Part shown: positions 39,801 through 51,966 of the stretch, piece after piece
Position numbering within the stretch: the first letter of the stretch is position 1
Layout: each line of letters begins with the position of its first letter
Assembly: GCF_036417845.1 (NCBI RefSeq)
Contig: NC_089978.1
Span: 85,306,007-85,370,006 of the forward strand
From: Apteryx mantelli
Taxonomy: Eukaryota > Chordata > Aves > Apterygiformes > Apterygidae
Length of the DNA stretch: 64,000 nucleotides
Direction: 5' to 3'
Made by a program: the position numbers and the translations under genes
The notes under the pieces: model-generated
Told to the model about the DNA's origin: nothing
What the model saw: the letters and a program-made list of their open reading frames with translations, nothing else
Database searches by the model: none

Positions 39801-40998
39801 GGGACTTTCTGAACACCCATCTGGAAACCAGAGGTCCCAGGGGTTGGGATGGACTTCCCAACTGTTGCTCCAACCAGGTAATTGTGAGCAAGTGTGTGAG
39901 GGAATATGTTGTGTGAATAGTTATCTGCTATCAGTAACAGCTTTATTAACAAAAAGTGTTCTGTTGGTTATCGTATCTCCCTGGATTCAATCTGCTATCA
40001 GGGAAAAGGGAATCTACAACAATCAAGCATTCAACAATTTTATCAGGTATTTCTAGGCAACACCAATTCCCAGGAACTAGGATTGCTGTTGCTATTAATT
40101 GACTTCATTTCTCAAATGATTTGCTCAAAAAGCACTTGCAGAGCTCACAATATGGAAATTTAGAAAATGGGACTCCAGCTGTTCATGGCAGAAACATATT
40201 GAACCAACCTAAGTAGTTTTCTTAGTCAGTGCAATTTGGACTCTCCATTTGAACACCAGCATGTGCCAAGATTAATCATCATGATAGCCTAAATAAACTG
40301 AGAGTTAACTTCTTTAGTTGCTTTTACCTCTGAAAAGTAGGTGAAGAAAAGCACATACCTCTAAAGAAATTCCCATTGCAGACAGTGTGAAGAAGAGATC
40401 CTGCAGAGCCTGAAATACCTGTGTTCAAATTAGCTCCCTTTTTCCATGATCCCAGGCCCAAAAGAACATACAAGCATAAACCTCCCAAGTATTTCTAGCT
40501 GTCCGTTTAGATTTTGGCACATGAAGGGATGTTCTTAGTGCTGTAAAAATATCTCCTATGCGTATGCAGCATATATACCACTTGCACCACTACCAGTGAA
40601 ACTTGTACCATGTCATCATGCATTACTGGTCACTTGGAAAATCATTCACAGAAGTCCTTCAGGGCATTAGAAAAGCTTATAATGATCTCATCTGATGAAG
40701 ATCTGCAAAGTAAGCGGTCACACCTCTGGAAAAAACTCTTTAATAGGAACATGTTATTGAATGGGTTATTATTCTACTCTAATAATTATGTGACTTTCTC
40801 CCTTCCACACTTCCGTGATTTCTTTGTTTGCTGCTTCTAAATAAGACAAGTGAAGTCAGAACTCCAAGAAAGTAGAAATGGGTAACTTTTTCCTTTAGTA
40901 GCTTTTCTTCATTCAGCCCACTCTACTAGTTTGAGGGATGAGAATACAAGCGGAAGTTTCTCTTTAGAGACAGATGCACGTATTAAGATTAATACATT

Positions 40999-41058
40999 AT
41001 ACCAGGTTGTTAAATATACCAGGTTGTTAGATATAAAACATTATATCAGGTTGTTAAA
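40999..41058. repeat. Three imperfect copies of a 17-mer
   Basis: TATACCAGGTTGTTAAA, TATACCAGGTTGTTAGA and TATATCAGGTTGTTAAA lie at 40999-41015, 41015-41031 and 41042-41058. Short local duplication, no known family. Confidence 0.75.
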
Positions 41059-43007
41059 AGAGTGCTAATAAAAATGAATTGCTGGACTGTTTACGCTGCT
41101 TTGCATAAACTCCTTCAAGTGTCTTGAGCTGAATAATAGTTTTGTTGCTCTGAAAGTTTCTACTCATCTGGTTTACCAAGGTAGCACCCTTAAATGCAAG
41201 CTACAGGATTACATTTTGAAATTCTTCCCTTCTTTTAAAAGCGTTTACAACAAGGCACTTTCTCCTGGAAATTCCAGTGACAAATAATTGTCAAGCCCTT
41301 ACAGTAAACTCTTAGCTTTGACTCTGGGCTGAGCAGAACTATGGCTTAAAAAAGAAAGGTATTTTTTGTGATTCTTTCGCATCCAGTGAATATCAAAATT
41401 TTCACATGCCTGTGACCCTTTCTTAAGGCATTTTCGACATTTTCATGCAAACTTCCCTTCTATATATCCCAAAAAGTAGACACTGAATGCTTCTGAGTAT
41501 CTCAAAAGTGAGACTACCTCAATAAACAGTGTTGAAATTATAAAACACAAGAAATGTTTTCTCATGTATCGTTCTTCTAGTTAGTGTTGTTTTTCTAGCT
41601 AGTGTTTTTTCTTTAGATGTGCACTCCTTTACTCCTATTGTCAAAAATGCAAAGACACTTTGGACTGAAAAATATCACTAATTGAAAAGAATTCTCCAGT
41701 AGACTCTCTCTTGCTTCTGGAAGGCATCTATACAAAATTTGAACTTTCTGTTAAAAAATGCATATATAGAATCATTTTACAGGGTCAATCTTTTAAATCA
41801 ATAAATATCTTATATTCTTCCTTCCAAACTCTTATCAGAGTTCATGTTAATTATTAAAGCTTTTTTTACAGGAAAACTAAAAAGGAAAATTCTGATATCT
41901 TTAGAAAAAAAATGACAAACACTAGGAATTTGTTGCTTACATAAAGCAGAGATAAAAGGAAGCAAAATATTGTTATTCATTTTTTTTAAGCTTCTGCCAC
42001 TTACGACACTAACAACATATAACTATGACGGAAAAAATTGATCAAAACAGCAACTATGTCAAGAAGCAGTAGCTGCAAGATCATGGGCAGTTCTCTTCCC
42101 AGATGCATAGGTAGCACCTTCTTTAAACCAGAGATGAAAGGAAGAACAGGCACAGAGTTGTCCATTATTTAAGATACTTGATACAGGTCAAAACTACTGA
42201 ATAGCTAGTATCAGTAGATAATCATTTAAGACTCAGGGAGTGAACAAGCAAGTCTTCTGGCACTGAGGGTAGGTTAAGATCCAAGGAAGGACAGAGTCAC
42301 CTCCAGGATTTACCAATCGGATTAGCCCTGCCATAGGATTATGGGTGGGGATAGATCTCTCACATCTGATGGAATTTTATGGCAGTGAACATTCAGGAGT
42401 TCACTGACCTCTTGCAAAAGGCCTAATCCAGTTTCTCCAATCCCAACAGATATTCCAAAATGTTTCAGATCTGAGGGTGGGCTAGAGAAAAGAGGGTGGC
42501 AGGTCCACTCAGAGATTTTTCCCCTCAAGTCGTACTACTAAATCTACATTATTTCAAAGACTTGAAATAGCAAGATGACTGCCTGCCTCTTCTATGAATT
42601 TCTTGAATCCCCTACTCCAATTATGAATTCAAACTGGGTGCTTAAGACTTTAAGTTAAGATTTCTAGATTTCTAAAAAAGCTTATTGTTGTCTGTGTGAA
42701 CAGTCATCTTACAAGTCTTACTATTTTAAACAGTACATGCCTGATAATTTTTTCAAGTATAGTTAATTTATAGTTCAAAAACTATGACTTGAGTAAAATT
42801 TATTAGAAAATACCATAAAAAGATAATATTTTAGATATCTGTAACAATATAACGAATCAGCTATGTTTAATATTAATTTCTTGTTAAACTAGCTACAAGT
42901 CGTCAGCCAAAATACCAATATTTATCTCTAGAAATACCTGCATTATAGAATAAAAAGTTACATGAACAAGTACCTATGAAAATATAAATAGTATTTAATA
43001 GTATAAT

Positions 43008-43024
43008 TTTATTAAAACTTTATT
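43008..43024 (-). terminator. FANCB poly(A) signals
   Basis: Two AATAAA hexamers on the minus strand (forward TTTATT at 43019-43024 and 43008-43013) lie only about 30-45 nt beyond the FANCB stop codon. The 3' UTR is therefore predicted to be very short, with cleavage near 42.98-43.0 kb. Confidence 0.65.
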
Positions 43025-43050
43025 CAATATAAATTTTGAGAGAATAGTCT

Positions 43051-43471
43051 CTAGGATTTGCTCAGTCTCCACACAATCATATCAGAATGGAGCTGAGCCT
43101 CTGCTATTTTCAAGGTGATTTCCTGGTAAAGGGCACCATTCATTGTTTGATTCATACTTAGCATACTCTCTTCCCGTTCATTCTGAAGCTTCTTTCTGAA
43201 TTGCTGAACTCCTTCCTCACTGTCCAGGAAAGAAGCCACAGGAGCATCACTGATTTTCTTGCCAGTCTCATTGCCCCATGTCAAACTGTTTTCAGCCTTA
43301 TTTTCTTTTGAGGAGAAAGAATTCCTTGAGATGAGCACTTCTTTTTCCAAAGCCAGTGCTAACTGGTCAGTAAGTACATCTTTGCTTCCAGATCTCAGGA
43401 GTTTTATATCACTGCTTGGTGGGAGAACTCTAGTGAGGCTATGAAGGCACTGGAACAAGACAGTCAGATTT
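43051..43471 (-). CDS. FANCB: FANCB coding exon 8 (terminal)
   Basis: The acceptor is TTTTACAG at 43472 and above. One base completes the Arg codon split by the previous intron, then 139 codons run to TAG at 43051-43053 (residues about 723-862). The exon begins NLTVLFQCLHSLTRVLP and ends in GALYQEITLKIAEAQLHSD...RLSKS. That C-terminal helical segment is the best conserved part of the FANCB C-terminus, where the human protein has an equivalent GALYREITLKVAEVQL. Internal sequence (SFSSKENKAENSLTWGN) is poorly conserved, typical of this fast-evolving protein. Confidence 0.93.
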
Positions 43472-45395
43472 CTGTAAAATAAGGATATTATTATTAAAGC
43501 TACCTGAAGTCTTCCTTGTATCTTCAAAATTCTATAGTGGAAAATATAACAAAACTACTTTACATCAAACAGGGAAAAACTTAGGCTGATTATGGTTTTA
43601 ACTATTATGTATACTGTACACAAAAGAGCAAGCAATGGCTTTCTAATGGTGTGCCCACTAGCCACAGTGTATCAAAAGAACGGATACTAAGCAGAATTCA
43701 GCAGTATAAACATTCTGCACTGAAATATATGTCCACAGTTAGGGTTACACAAGCATCACTTGTTTCTGTAAGAAGCAAGTGTTTGTACATAAAGGCTATG
43801 TATCATAGTATAAGGGAGATATGCTGTGTGGTTTGCATTTAGGGGCAGAAAAAAAATCACTTATATTCATAGATTGTCAATATCAATAGAAATGCAATGC
43901 ATGGATATTAGGTGGCCCACAGTTGTCTTTTTTGAATAGTCAGCAATGATGGAACGTTGAACTTAATTTTGAATGTCTGATTTTTGTTAAGAACCCAGAA
44001 AAATATAGTGCTGGCTATGGTAATCACCAGGAAAGCTACTCTCCTCAATACAAGCGTAGCACACATGAGTGATAGATCAAACAGCCACCCTATCTCTAAG
44101 GAGAATGCCAAGTTTGTCAAATGTTTTATTTGCTGGGTTAGGCCACACTAGCTTCTCAGAAGATGCCTTTGATGAAGCAGAAAAGAAAAAAAAGAAGGAA
44201 AAAAAAAAGTAGCCAGTTTTCTCACACAGATCAGAAAGCCACTTGTTTTTCCTTACAGTAGTTCTATTTCATCTTAATATTCCATTATTTTTAACTGAGT
44301 TAACAGGTGTAGTTTGCTTCAATTTGGAAAAGCTGTGAAAAAGAATGTTTTTTGCAAGGACAGTCTGTAGCTTTCACCTGTCACAGAAATATCCTAATTG
44401 AACAAAAGATCAATCTGAAGAAGGAAGAAAAAGACATAGAAAATATAGCCATAGTTACACCAAAAATGCACAGTTAATTAACTGAATATTAAGGCAAAAT
44501 TGTACAAAGTGAATATAAGGTAACTTAACGTGTTAAAGCACTTAATTTTACTGATTGATTTCTTCTTAAACATTTCAGCCTTTATTCTTTATATAAAACA
44601 AAATAAATCAATTCCTAATTTGAGTAAAAGATTGACCTCATTATAAATTAGAGAATCCTAGGAGATATACCTTTCCTTTCTTTCTTTTTTTTTTTTTTTA
44701 AGCTTGAACTCAAGAATTGACAAATGTTTCCTCTCCTGAAGAGAGGTACTTTGCACATTGTGAACCTTATCCAGCTGAATCATAAACAATTACTAACTTG
44801 TTTAGTATGGCATGAGGTATTCTATAGCCCATAGTCCAACAGTTCAGAGCAGAAAAGGAAAAATCATCGAGACTCCAGATTATTTCTGTTACAAACTGTG
44901 GTAGATAGGAAGTATTTACATCAGGAACATGCAGAATTAGAATAAGAATTTTTTCTGAGGTAGTGTTACTGAATTACATGAAAAAGAATTTATTTTCATT
45001 TCATTTCTTTATGAAACAGGATTAGATTTAAATGTGGCATGATCTTGCTTTTTTAACATCCCCTAAAGGATATATATATATATTTTAAATCAACACGTGT
45101 TGAAGAAAAATTATATATTATAATACAATTAATGAATATTAAATTATGATGCAGGTCAGTGAAAGGAACAAAAAAGACTGTACCAAGAACCCATTCAGAA
45201 AGACTAGAATTATTTGTAATTCAGTGTTCTGGCACAGACAAAATTAAACAACGCAGTTCAGATAGGTCTGACGGTTTTGATTTGAAAATAATTCTACGGG
45301 GCTATTGGTTATGAAAAATACCACTAAGAACCAGTGTAACGATAAAAAAGTTTATACAGAGTTAAGTAAACTCTACACTTTTTGACCAACTCTAC
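43472..45395 (-). other. FANCB intron 7
   Basis: 1.9 kb between coding exons 7 and 8 with GT...AG ends on the minus strand. AT-rich; it contains a poly(T) run (about 44685-44699). No nested gene or recognisable repeat seen. Confidence 0.85.
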
Positions 45396-45633
45396 CTGCA
45401 AAACAAGGTTAGAACTCCTTCAAATGGAGTTTTCATGGTCCAATTAAGAACTGTACCATACAGATTTCCCACTTTATGACAGAACAGATTGTCACGGCAT
45501 TCCTTAAATGGTGTGCACTCCATTTCTCCCAGTAACCATGAATTTACTGGAGTCAATGTGCAATCAGAAGACACAATCTGAAAGGAGAATCTGATAGATA
45601 CCGCAAGGACAGCAAGGATATCTTCCAAGGAAC
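45396..45633 (-). CDS. FANCB: FANCB coding exon 7
   Basis: The acceptor TTGCAG is at 45634 and above; the donor AG|GTAGAG is at 45395-45394. The exon is 238 nt: 2 nt finish a split Gly codon, followed by 78 codons and 2 nt of the next Arg codon (residues about 644-723). It reads SLEDILAVLAVSIRFSFQIV and ends in NLYGTVLNWTMKTPFEGVLT. The GT(L/V)..W....PFEG(I/V)L signature matches human FANCB. Phase joins perfectly to both neighbours. Confidence 0.94.
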
Positions 45634-46486
45634 CTGCAACAAAGTGAAGTAAAAAATATGTTTTACCTAAATATTTTGATCATGTTGCATACAACAAATC
45701 AGATTAGATTTTTGGTTCACATTCCTGGTTTTACTTCAAGAGTCTACACCTCAGCAATCAGTCCTTCAGGAATTTTTTCACCTAAATTCCAAATCTACTT
45801 TTATCAAGCAAAATGGCTAGTTGATTAACAGAGCCCCCAACCTATATAGAAAGCTCTAAAGATAAATGTCACCTTGCCAGAAGAAAACTATTAATAACCT
45901 ACTGTGATACTAAGATGACATGTTGGCTTTAGCCAATGATACAGCAATAAAGGAATAAAGAAATTAAAATTCATAGCAGACAACCCAGAGAACAGTTGAA
46001 CATGCTAGCAGAAGCTTAGTTAGAAATCAGTTCAGTCAAGAACCTTAAAACAAATAAAAATAAACTGATTTAGAGCTGTGCAGATGAGCAAAAACTTCAA
46101 TTACTTTACTATTATTTAGGAGGTAATATTATGTCAGAAAGTAAGTATGCATCTAATCAACAGTAAATTTCCCATTTATAGAAAAAATTAAAATAGGCTG
46201 AAGCATTCTGTACTCAGACTTATCTTCAAAATTTACCTCTCCAGACGCACTTCAGCACTAATGTTAGCACAAAACCTTAAAGCAACTCACTTAACATTTT
46301 TCTGTTTTGAAAATTTTTCCTATTCTCTTGTATTTTACCCAGCTGTTAGACCACAAAAGGTTTATCCAGATTGTGTTCAAAATGACAGATAAGATTACAG
46401 CATAGAAAACTTAGCTTAGTATGATATAGAATAAAAATAAGAATTAACCATATTTCTATAAAATCAAATTGCATCAACTCATTTAC
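45634..46486 (-). other. FANCB intron 6
   Basis: 853 nt between coding exons 6 and 7, AT-rich, with GT...AG ends on the minus strand. No other features seen. Confidence 0.85.
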
Positions 46487-46941
46487 CTGTACAGTAACTA
46501 TTATCCCTTAACATCTTTACTGAATATTTTCCATGTAAAATATCTTCCAAACTTAACAGAATTTTCCCACATAGTAAAGTAATCTTTTTGCTCTTCTGTA
46601 AACTATCACTCTGATGTTTTTGTTTCTTCGCATGTAGCAGAACTGTGCAACGTACACTATGAAATGCCAACAATGGTGAAAGGCTGGTAACAGCAATGAA
46701 TGTTTTTGCTCCATCCAATTGAATCTTCAAATTTCTCTTATGAAGCTCTTTCTTCACATCATTCTTGCTATGAAAGTCCAGTTTCATCTTTTTTGGAGGT
46801 GGTTCAATTTGAGATGAAGAGATAGCCAATGCTGAAAAGGCTTTGTTCAGTGTAATGATTTTATTCTGACACTCAATGATTGGAGAAATCAAAGTGAAGT
46901 CTTGATCCATTACTAAGGATAAACTGACATCACCCAGCGAC
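46487..46941 (-). CDS. FANCB: FANCB coding exon 6
   Basis: The acceptor TTTTCACAG is at 46942 and above; the donor ACAG|GTAAAT is at 46486. The exon is 455 nt (residues about 492-644), starting with one base that completes a Leu codon. It reads SLGDVSLSLVMDQDFTLISP and contains a basic PPPKKMKLD motif (residues about 539-547) that could be a nuclear localisation signal. TFIAVTSLSPLLAFHSVRCT and LCGKILLSLEDILHGKYS follow, both matching human FANCB landmarks (ITAVTSLSPLL; CGRVFLSLEDL). An ATG just upstream would look like a start, but it lies in intron sequence overlapping the acceptor. Confidence 0.94.
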
Positions 46942-47701
46942 CTGTGAAAATCCATATAGGATTATTGGACTCCCAGTTCATATTTTGCCATCTGACAAAT
47001 TACTTTGCAGATATATACAAACATTTAATACTTCCATAAGCACCAATATCATTCCATGTTAATTCATAGACTGTGCAAAAGAGTATAAGTGCTTTAAACA
47101 ACTCTTTCATCCAAGTATGGTATTAGGATTTTTAAAATACAGACTGAATTTTCTAGGAGCTTCTAGGAGTTAGATGCCTAATTTCAACTGAAAGGCAATA
47201 AAATTTGGGAGTCTAATTCACCTCGAAAATATTGCAAATTCCATATAACCCATGAAGGTGCTCTGTGACATTTGTAACTTATTTTTAAAGAGTTAATTTT
47301 CTTTTAATAAAAAAAAAGAAAGTATCAATTTTGCCACTTTTGAGACCTAAAAGGACACAGCTCTTCTGATATTCTATATTGTTCTATAAATATTCAAACA
47401 AAATTGCTTGTAGAGAGTAAAAAGATTTAAAATACTATTACCTGAAAGGTGCAGTAATTTCCTGAAATGTATGAAGTGCTTTATTCAGTGAACATGGGGT
47501 TTTCTCAAGAAATCCTACTATTACTGTTTCCATGAACATTTTATTCTGTCAGTCAATTCAGTCTCAAGATGTCATTGACATTTGAAAGCCTTATAAATGT
47601 CCAATTCTTTTCTTTGGAGAGAAGCGTCATCAGCTAACAATACAATCTAATACATCCATGCAATCTTGCCTTAGCATGAAGCGCGTGAGCACACACACAT
47701 G

Positions 47702-47725
47702 CACACACACACACACACACACACA
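47702..47725. repeat. (CA)12 microsatellite
   Basis: Twelve CA units in FANCB intron 5, followed by a short A run. Confidence 0.93.
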
Positions 47726-47810
47726 AAAAAAAAGTCAGGAAAGACTTAGAGTGTTGGTGGTAGAAAGAAGGCAAGCCCCTTCACCCAAAACCACAGGCTG
47801 TTGTATATGA

Positions 47811-47905
47811 ACTGGAGCCCAGAAAACCTGGGTTTTGCTGCTAGCCTACCAGGTAACCTTTGACAAATGACTTCATCTTCACAGATCTTTTCTCAACTGT
47901 GCAAT
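47811..47905 (+). repeat. MIR-like SINE fragment
   Basis: The order of blocks follows the MIR consensus in the sense direction: 'GAGCCCAG', 'CCTGGGTTTTG', 'CTAGCCTACC', 'TAACCTTTGACAAATGACTT' and 'TCTCAACTGTGCAAT'. These correspond to the passages 'gagccagactgcctgggtt', 'cactagctgtgtgacc', 'ttgggcaagttactt' and 'cctcatctgtaaaat'. It is antisense to FANCB and inside its intron 5. Old, diverged copy. Confidence 0.55.
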
Positions 47906-49060
47906 ATTGCTGCTGTTGTTTAAAGAACAGTTCCAAATCTTCTCAGCATTTCTGGGGCTATACAGGAATTAGGCATTTCATTTTAAAAAAAGTCATTGGC
48001 ATCACAGCTAAAAAAATAAACACTGGAAAGGCAAAAACAATCACTTGCCTCAGTGGCTCTTAACAGAGGCTGTCAAGAAGATGAGGTCAACTTTCTTGTG
48101 AAGTTGTTGCAGTCTGGCAGTTGAGAAATAATATACCCACAGCTCCAGCAGATTGGCTAAAGGGCGTAATAGGTCAACTCCCTCACAATCACTGGAATGA
48201 TTTTCAGTGGCATCAATACTCTTCAAGCTTACCCTACGCGGTCTCAGCTGCACTGCTAGTGGGAGTCTAGGTCAAAAGGTAAGTTCCAACTCCAACAAAG
48301 TTTACATGAAATGCACAGCCCAAGTTTTTGTTTCAGGTAATCTTGTTTCTTTCGAAACTGCCTTCTAAATTAGCTCCCTCCCTTCCCTCTCCTTAATGGG
48401 GGAAATGACATCTGCTGAACATTATCTGTTCTTAACAGTATTCACCACTGGAACTGAGCAATTAAAATGAACAAACAAATCTTTTTAAAGACTAGCTTTG
48501 AGCAATGTATGCATGTGTGTTCCACGTGATCTACATAATACATAAGCTTAGCAAATACCTTATTTGATTGGATACCTGACTGTAGCATAATTCAATTCAA
48601 AAGAAGAATATTTATCAAGTTGATCAGAGAATTTAAAATATTTTCTTCTACATTCTTCTTTAAGCAAATCACTCTCTGTTTAGGAATGGCAACAAGTTAA
48701 CACAAAAGCAGCAGGAACATTACAGTTAAAATTGAGCTATATCTGCACCATATATTGATGTCAGCACAGCTATGTTAATCCGGACTGTAAAGAAGCACGA
48801 TTTTTGTCACAGAAAACTTTGTCATAAAAAATCTCCAGTAAAGATGCGATTATACTGACACAACTGTTTTTTGGCTATATAACCCATTTCTTGCATAGAG
48901 ATGGGGAGAGGCAAGGAGCAGCAACAATACTGGCAAAAGACACTTGAAACACTACATATAGAAGTGAGAAACTCCACTCTTGTTACTGCAGGACTTACCC
49001 TGCAAACCAAATTTCTATAAAATTACTTAGTGAAATTATTAGATAAGTTTATATACTTAC

Positions 49061-49227
49061 AAGTTAAATGGTTCAGTTAGTTTTACTCCAACTATCAATC
49101 TGTCATCCACAATACGTTGCCACAATTTCTCTATGAAGTGGTCTGTAACTTTAGATGTCAGTGATACTTCTTCATTAAGAGAATGAAGAGGATTTTCTGT
49201 ATCATCCCAGAGAGAGACAAGACCTTC
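49061..49227 (-). CDS. FANCB: FANCB coding exon 5
   Basis: The acceptor TCTATAAG is at 49228; the donor TT|GTAAGT is at 49060-49059. The exon is 167 nt (residues 437-491 plus two bases of the Leu-492 codon). It reads EGLVSLWDDTENPLHSLNEE, then KLWQRIVDDRLIVGVKLTEP. GLVSLWD and the (I/L)W.R(V/I).DD.L(V/I)VGVK pattern are conserved with human FANCB. No long open frame extends beyond this exon, so it is only found by splice-aware reading of the minus strand. Confidence 0.93.
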
Positions 49228-50127
49228 CTTATAGAAAAATGTTTGTTTAGATAAAGTAAGTGCAGATATTATTTCTTTTTATATCGCATTACTTACTGTT
49301 TTACCACAAAATGATCATAGAGATTGCTTTTAAGATACGTAAAGTGAAATCGTTATGAACTAGTTTATTCTTTACAAGAGGTCTACAAGATATAATTGCA
49401 TTTTTTCCTCAAAGTACATGAAATCAGGCCAAGCGCAACTCATCCTCTCTTTGTAAACTTGGTAAGTACCTATCCTGATTTGTCATACAATTAATTGTCC
49501 AAAACAGATTTAAGGTGTTAAAAGCTACTTTAAATTATGGTGTTAATTGTTCGGTAGATTTTGCTGTCTGAACTTTGACTGACTTGAAAGGGACCATAAC
49601 ATGAACTAAAATGAAGATCACCTCCATTTGAAGTAAATTAGGATGCTTATTTATAGCAACCGACTGAGATAACATTTTCTTGAACTCTATTACCTTCTCA
49701 GCCCACAGTTCACTCTCCCTCTATTATAAATCAATTTTGCTTACACAGATACATCACAGTTCATTTTTCTGTAGCATGTTAGACCACAGACAGATATACA
49801 ATTTGCAGGCAGCTGTGCCAAAAGAGACTGTACAATCCCCCTACTGTTTGTCACACACTGTTAGAGGTTACTCCTTCTACGGTTCAGTTGTCAGGAGGTA
49901 CTGTGCAAATCAACTTCAAGCAAAGACAATTAAGTTTGTTCTTATCTATATTCATTGGCAGGCTAAGGTAATGAACCAGACTTTATTTGAAGCAGATTAA
50001 AGAGTTTTGATAGTGGTTATCTCTATTGGTGAAAGTAACAAGCAGTTGAGGGTGGCATCATCTGAAAATGTCTCAGTATAATTTAGAAGTGATCTCTCTG
50101 TGATCTGTACTCTCTTCTGCATTTTAC
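49228..50127 (-). other. FANCB intron 4
   Basis: 900 nt between coding exons 4 and 5 with a consensus GT donor and AG acceptor on the minus strand. The plus-strand 106-codon frame at 49680-50000 lies here and resembles nothing known. Confidence 0.85.
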
Positions 50128-50256
50128 CTTTTTTGTGGTTGGTAGAATATGGCTTCTTTCTTGAACAAGATCTATTAATGCTCTGCAAGATTCAAGAATA
50201 ACTTTCTTTTTGAGCCTTAAATGGTGCTGTAACTCTCGAACAGAGGTGTAACCAGC
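50128..50256 (-). CDS. FANCB: FANCB coding exon 4
   Basis: The acceptor TTTTACAG is at 50257 and above; the donor AAAAAG|GTAAAA is at 50127-50126. The exon is 129 nt, exactly 43 codons in phase 0 (residues 394-436). It reads AGYTSVRELQHHLRLKKKVI, then ESCRALIDLVQERSHILPTT. It is an amphipathic helical segment whose RELQ.HL.LKEKVI core is shared with human FANCB, where it follows the beta-propeller domain. Confidence 0.94.
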
Positions 50257-50521
50257 CTGTAAAAGATAAAACAATCATTAGACTTATGTTTTTGTCTACT
50301 GCAACCAATTCATGTTGAAGCTACCAACATATCTTTCAGTTTTCTATTTTATGCAAGTATCACAAGCCAAGGTCCTGGCGTTCTTTAAGTAAAGCTTCTA
50401 AAAATGTGAAAGTCAGGTTACTTTGTGGCCAAAATATGCATCTAAGTCTTGGACTCTCAGTTTTAAACCTAGAATTTAAGAAAAACTTCTATTGTACATT
50501 TTCTCAAATTATTTATATACA

Positions 50522-50560
50522 TATGTGTGTGTGTGTGTATGTGTATGTATGTATGTATAT
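50522..50560. repeat. Compound (TG)n/(TATG)n microsatellite
   Basis: TG units pass into GTAT/TATG units over about 39 bp in FANCB intron 3. Confidence 0.92.
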
Positions 50561-51966
50561 TCAAATCTTTCATTATTGCTTCCTGCTTCACTTTTCCATT
50601 TATATCAGTTTAGATTTCTTCTCAATATTTGTATTCATTATAGGTCAAGAAAGTATTATGAAGATTTGAGTTTTACAAACAGACATACATGTAGGTCACT
50701 TCTAAGTAAAGAAATGCATGCCAGCTCTAGCTCCTTAGACTTTAAGAAAGCTCCTGAAAAGCTATTTTCTGGAAATCAAGATCCTGAGAAATCTAATGCC
50801 GTCAGCAAGAGAAAAAAGTTGGTCACTGGAATGCAAAACCAATCTTTAAACTTGAAAAAAATCTCAGGATCAATCAGAACCAACTGGCAGGCCTTAATAA
50901 AAAGCACTTCATGTAATAGAAATGAGGCCATCTGCTCAGGCTGTAACAGCAAAAGGGCATTTAGAGTGAATAGCATTCATCAAGATAAATTCTGTTAGAA
51001 AAAAACAAAAACAAAACCCAAAAAACTTCCACCTCTCAAACCATGCATCGTAAGTACCAAATTCCAAGCAATATTGCAGTGCCAGACTTGGGGAGCGAGG
51101 TGGGGGGGAAGAAGAGAAAGAAAAGAGAACAAAGATGTTTCTATAGACTTTTTCCAAGCACAGTCATCAGAACATGGAAACATCACTTATTCCCACTGGT
51201 GAGTAACTCCTGAGCATGTAATCAAGAAACAGAAAAAAACATGGGGAAGCAGACTAAGAAAGAATCAAAATGGCCAAAGGTTCACAGATTTATGCTTCCT
51301 GACCAATCTGACTTTTGAGAACCTTTTCTCCCCCACAAAAACAATACAGGAAAAAGACCTGAAACTTAGCATATGACAAAAACAAGACTGAACAACCCCC
51401 CCAGCAACTGTCTCAGGATATGTGTTTCACTTGTTTCTATGTGCCACATGCTAAGATTTACTGAGCAACAAGTGTCAGCAGAGGTCATGATCTTTGCACT
51501 GTGAAGCTAAGAAAGTAAAACTAGATCACCTCAAAATAGAAAATAAACATTAACATAAAAATATCACAGTACAGAACCAAACAAGAGCACTGTGAGAAAA
51601 TCCAGCATGAACAGTGGAACAGATGAATCACTGTCAAAAGCAAAGCATATTAAGGCAGAGGCTTAGTAGCAAGTAGAACAGCCATAGAACAGCCATCATT
51701 TTAATACATTGCAGTTCAAGTTGCAATATTCATAAATAAACAAACATCAGTATAGACAGAGCTAAAACTACTACATGAAGAACTGTGGCACCTTAGCAAA
51801 GAAAAAAAAATGGAAAGGCAGATTCATGAACAGTAGGACTAACATAATATTGGGGGAAGCAAAGGTAAAATGGAAAAGCAGTCAAAAAAAGCCAGAGGAA
51901 AACGTAATTGAACCGTAATGTGTTGCAGATCTAGAAGCTGAAGCTGCTGTTACGGTAAATAACTGG

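Larger units (their letters stand above)
26341..42990. other. Intergenic DNA between the GC-rich patch and the FANCB 3' end
   Basis: About 16.6 kb with no supportable gene. It contains simple repeats (AAAG at 31460-31490, AATA near 27.31 kb), a CTCF-like site, the 82-bp palindrome at 36761-36842 and a 17-mer repeat cluster near 41.0 kb. Stretches at 26.74-27.18 kb and 29.04-29.21 kb are AT-rich with homeodomain/POU-type words (ATGCAAAT at 26784-26791; TTAATTG and TAATAAA near 29.17 kb) and look like conserved non-coding DNA. Open frames here are short (under 120 codons) and uninformative. Confidence 0.65.
46942..49060 (-). other. FANCB intron 5
   Basis: 2.1 kb between coding exons 5 and 6. 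It contains a CA microsatellite (about 47702-47725) and a degraded MIR-like SINE. Open frames such as 48050-48253 (minus) show no similarity I recognise. Confidence 0.8.

Noticed and set aside
39660-40080. Possible solo LTR
   Set aside because: The texture suggested an LTR, but I could not find TG...CA ends with a target-site duplication, a convincing poly(A) signal layout or a primer-binding site.
5801-43000. Extra protein-coding gene between GLRA2 and FANCB
   Set aside because: Searched both strands for recognisable exons, tRNA-like folds and retropseudogenes. Nothing could be supported, and the known order in amniotes also has no gene between them.
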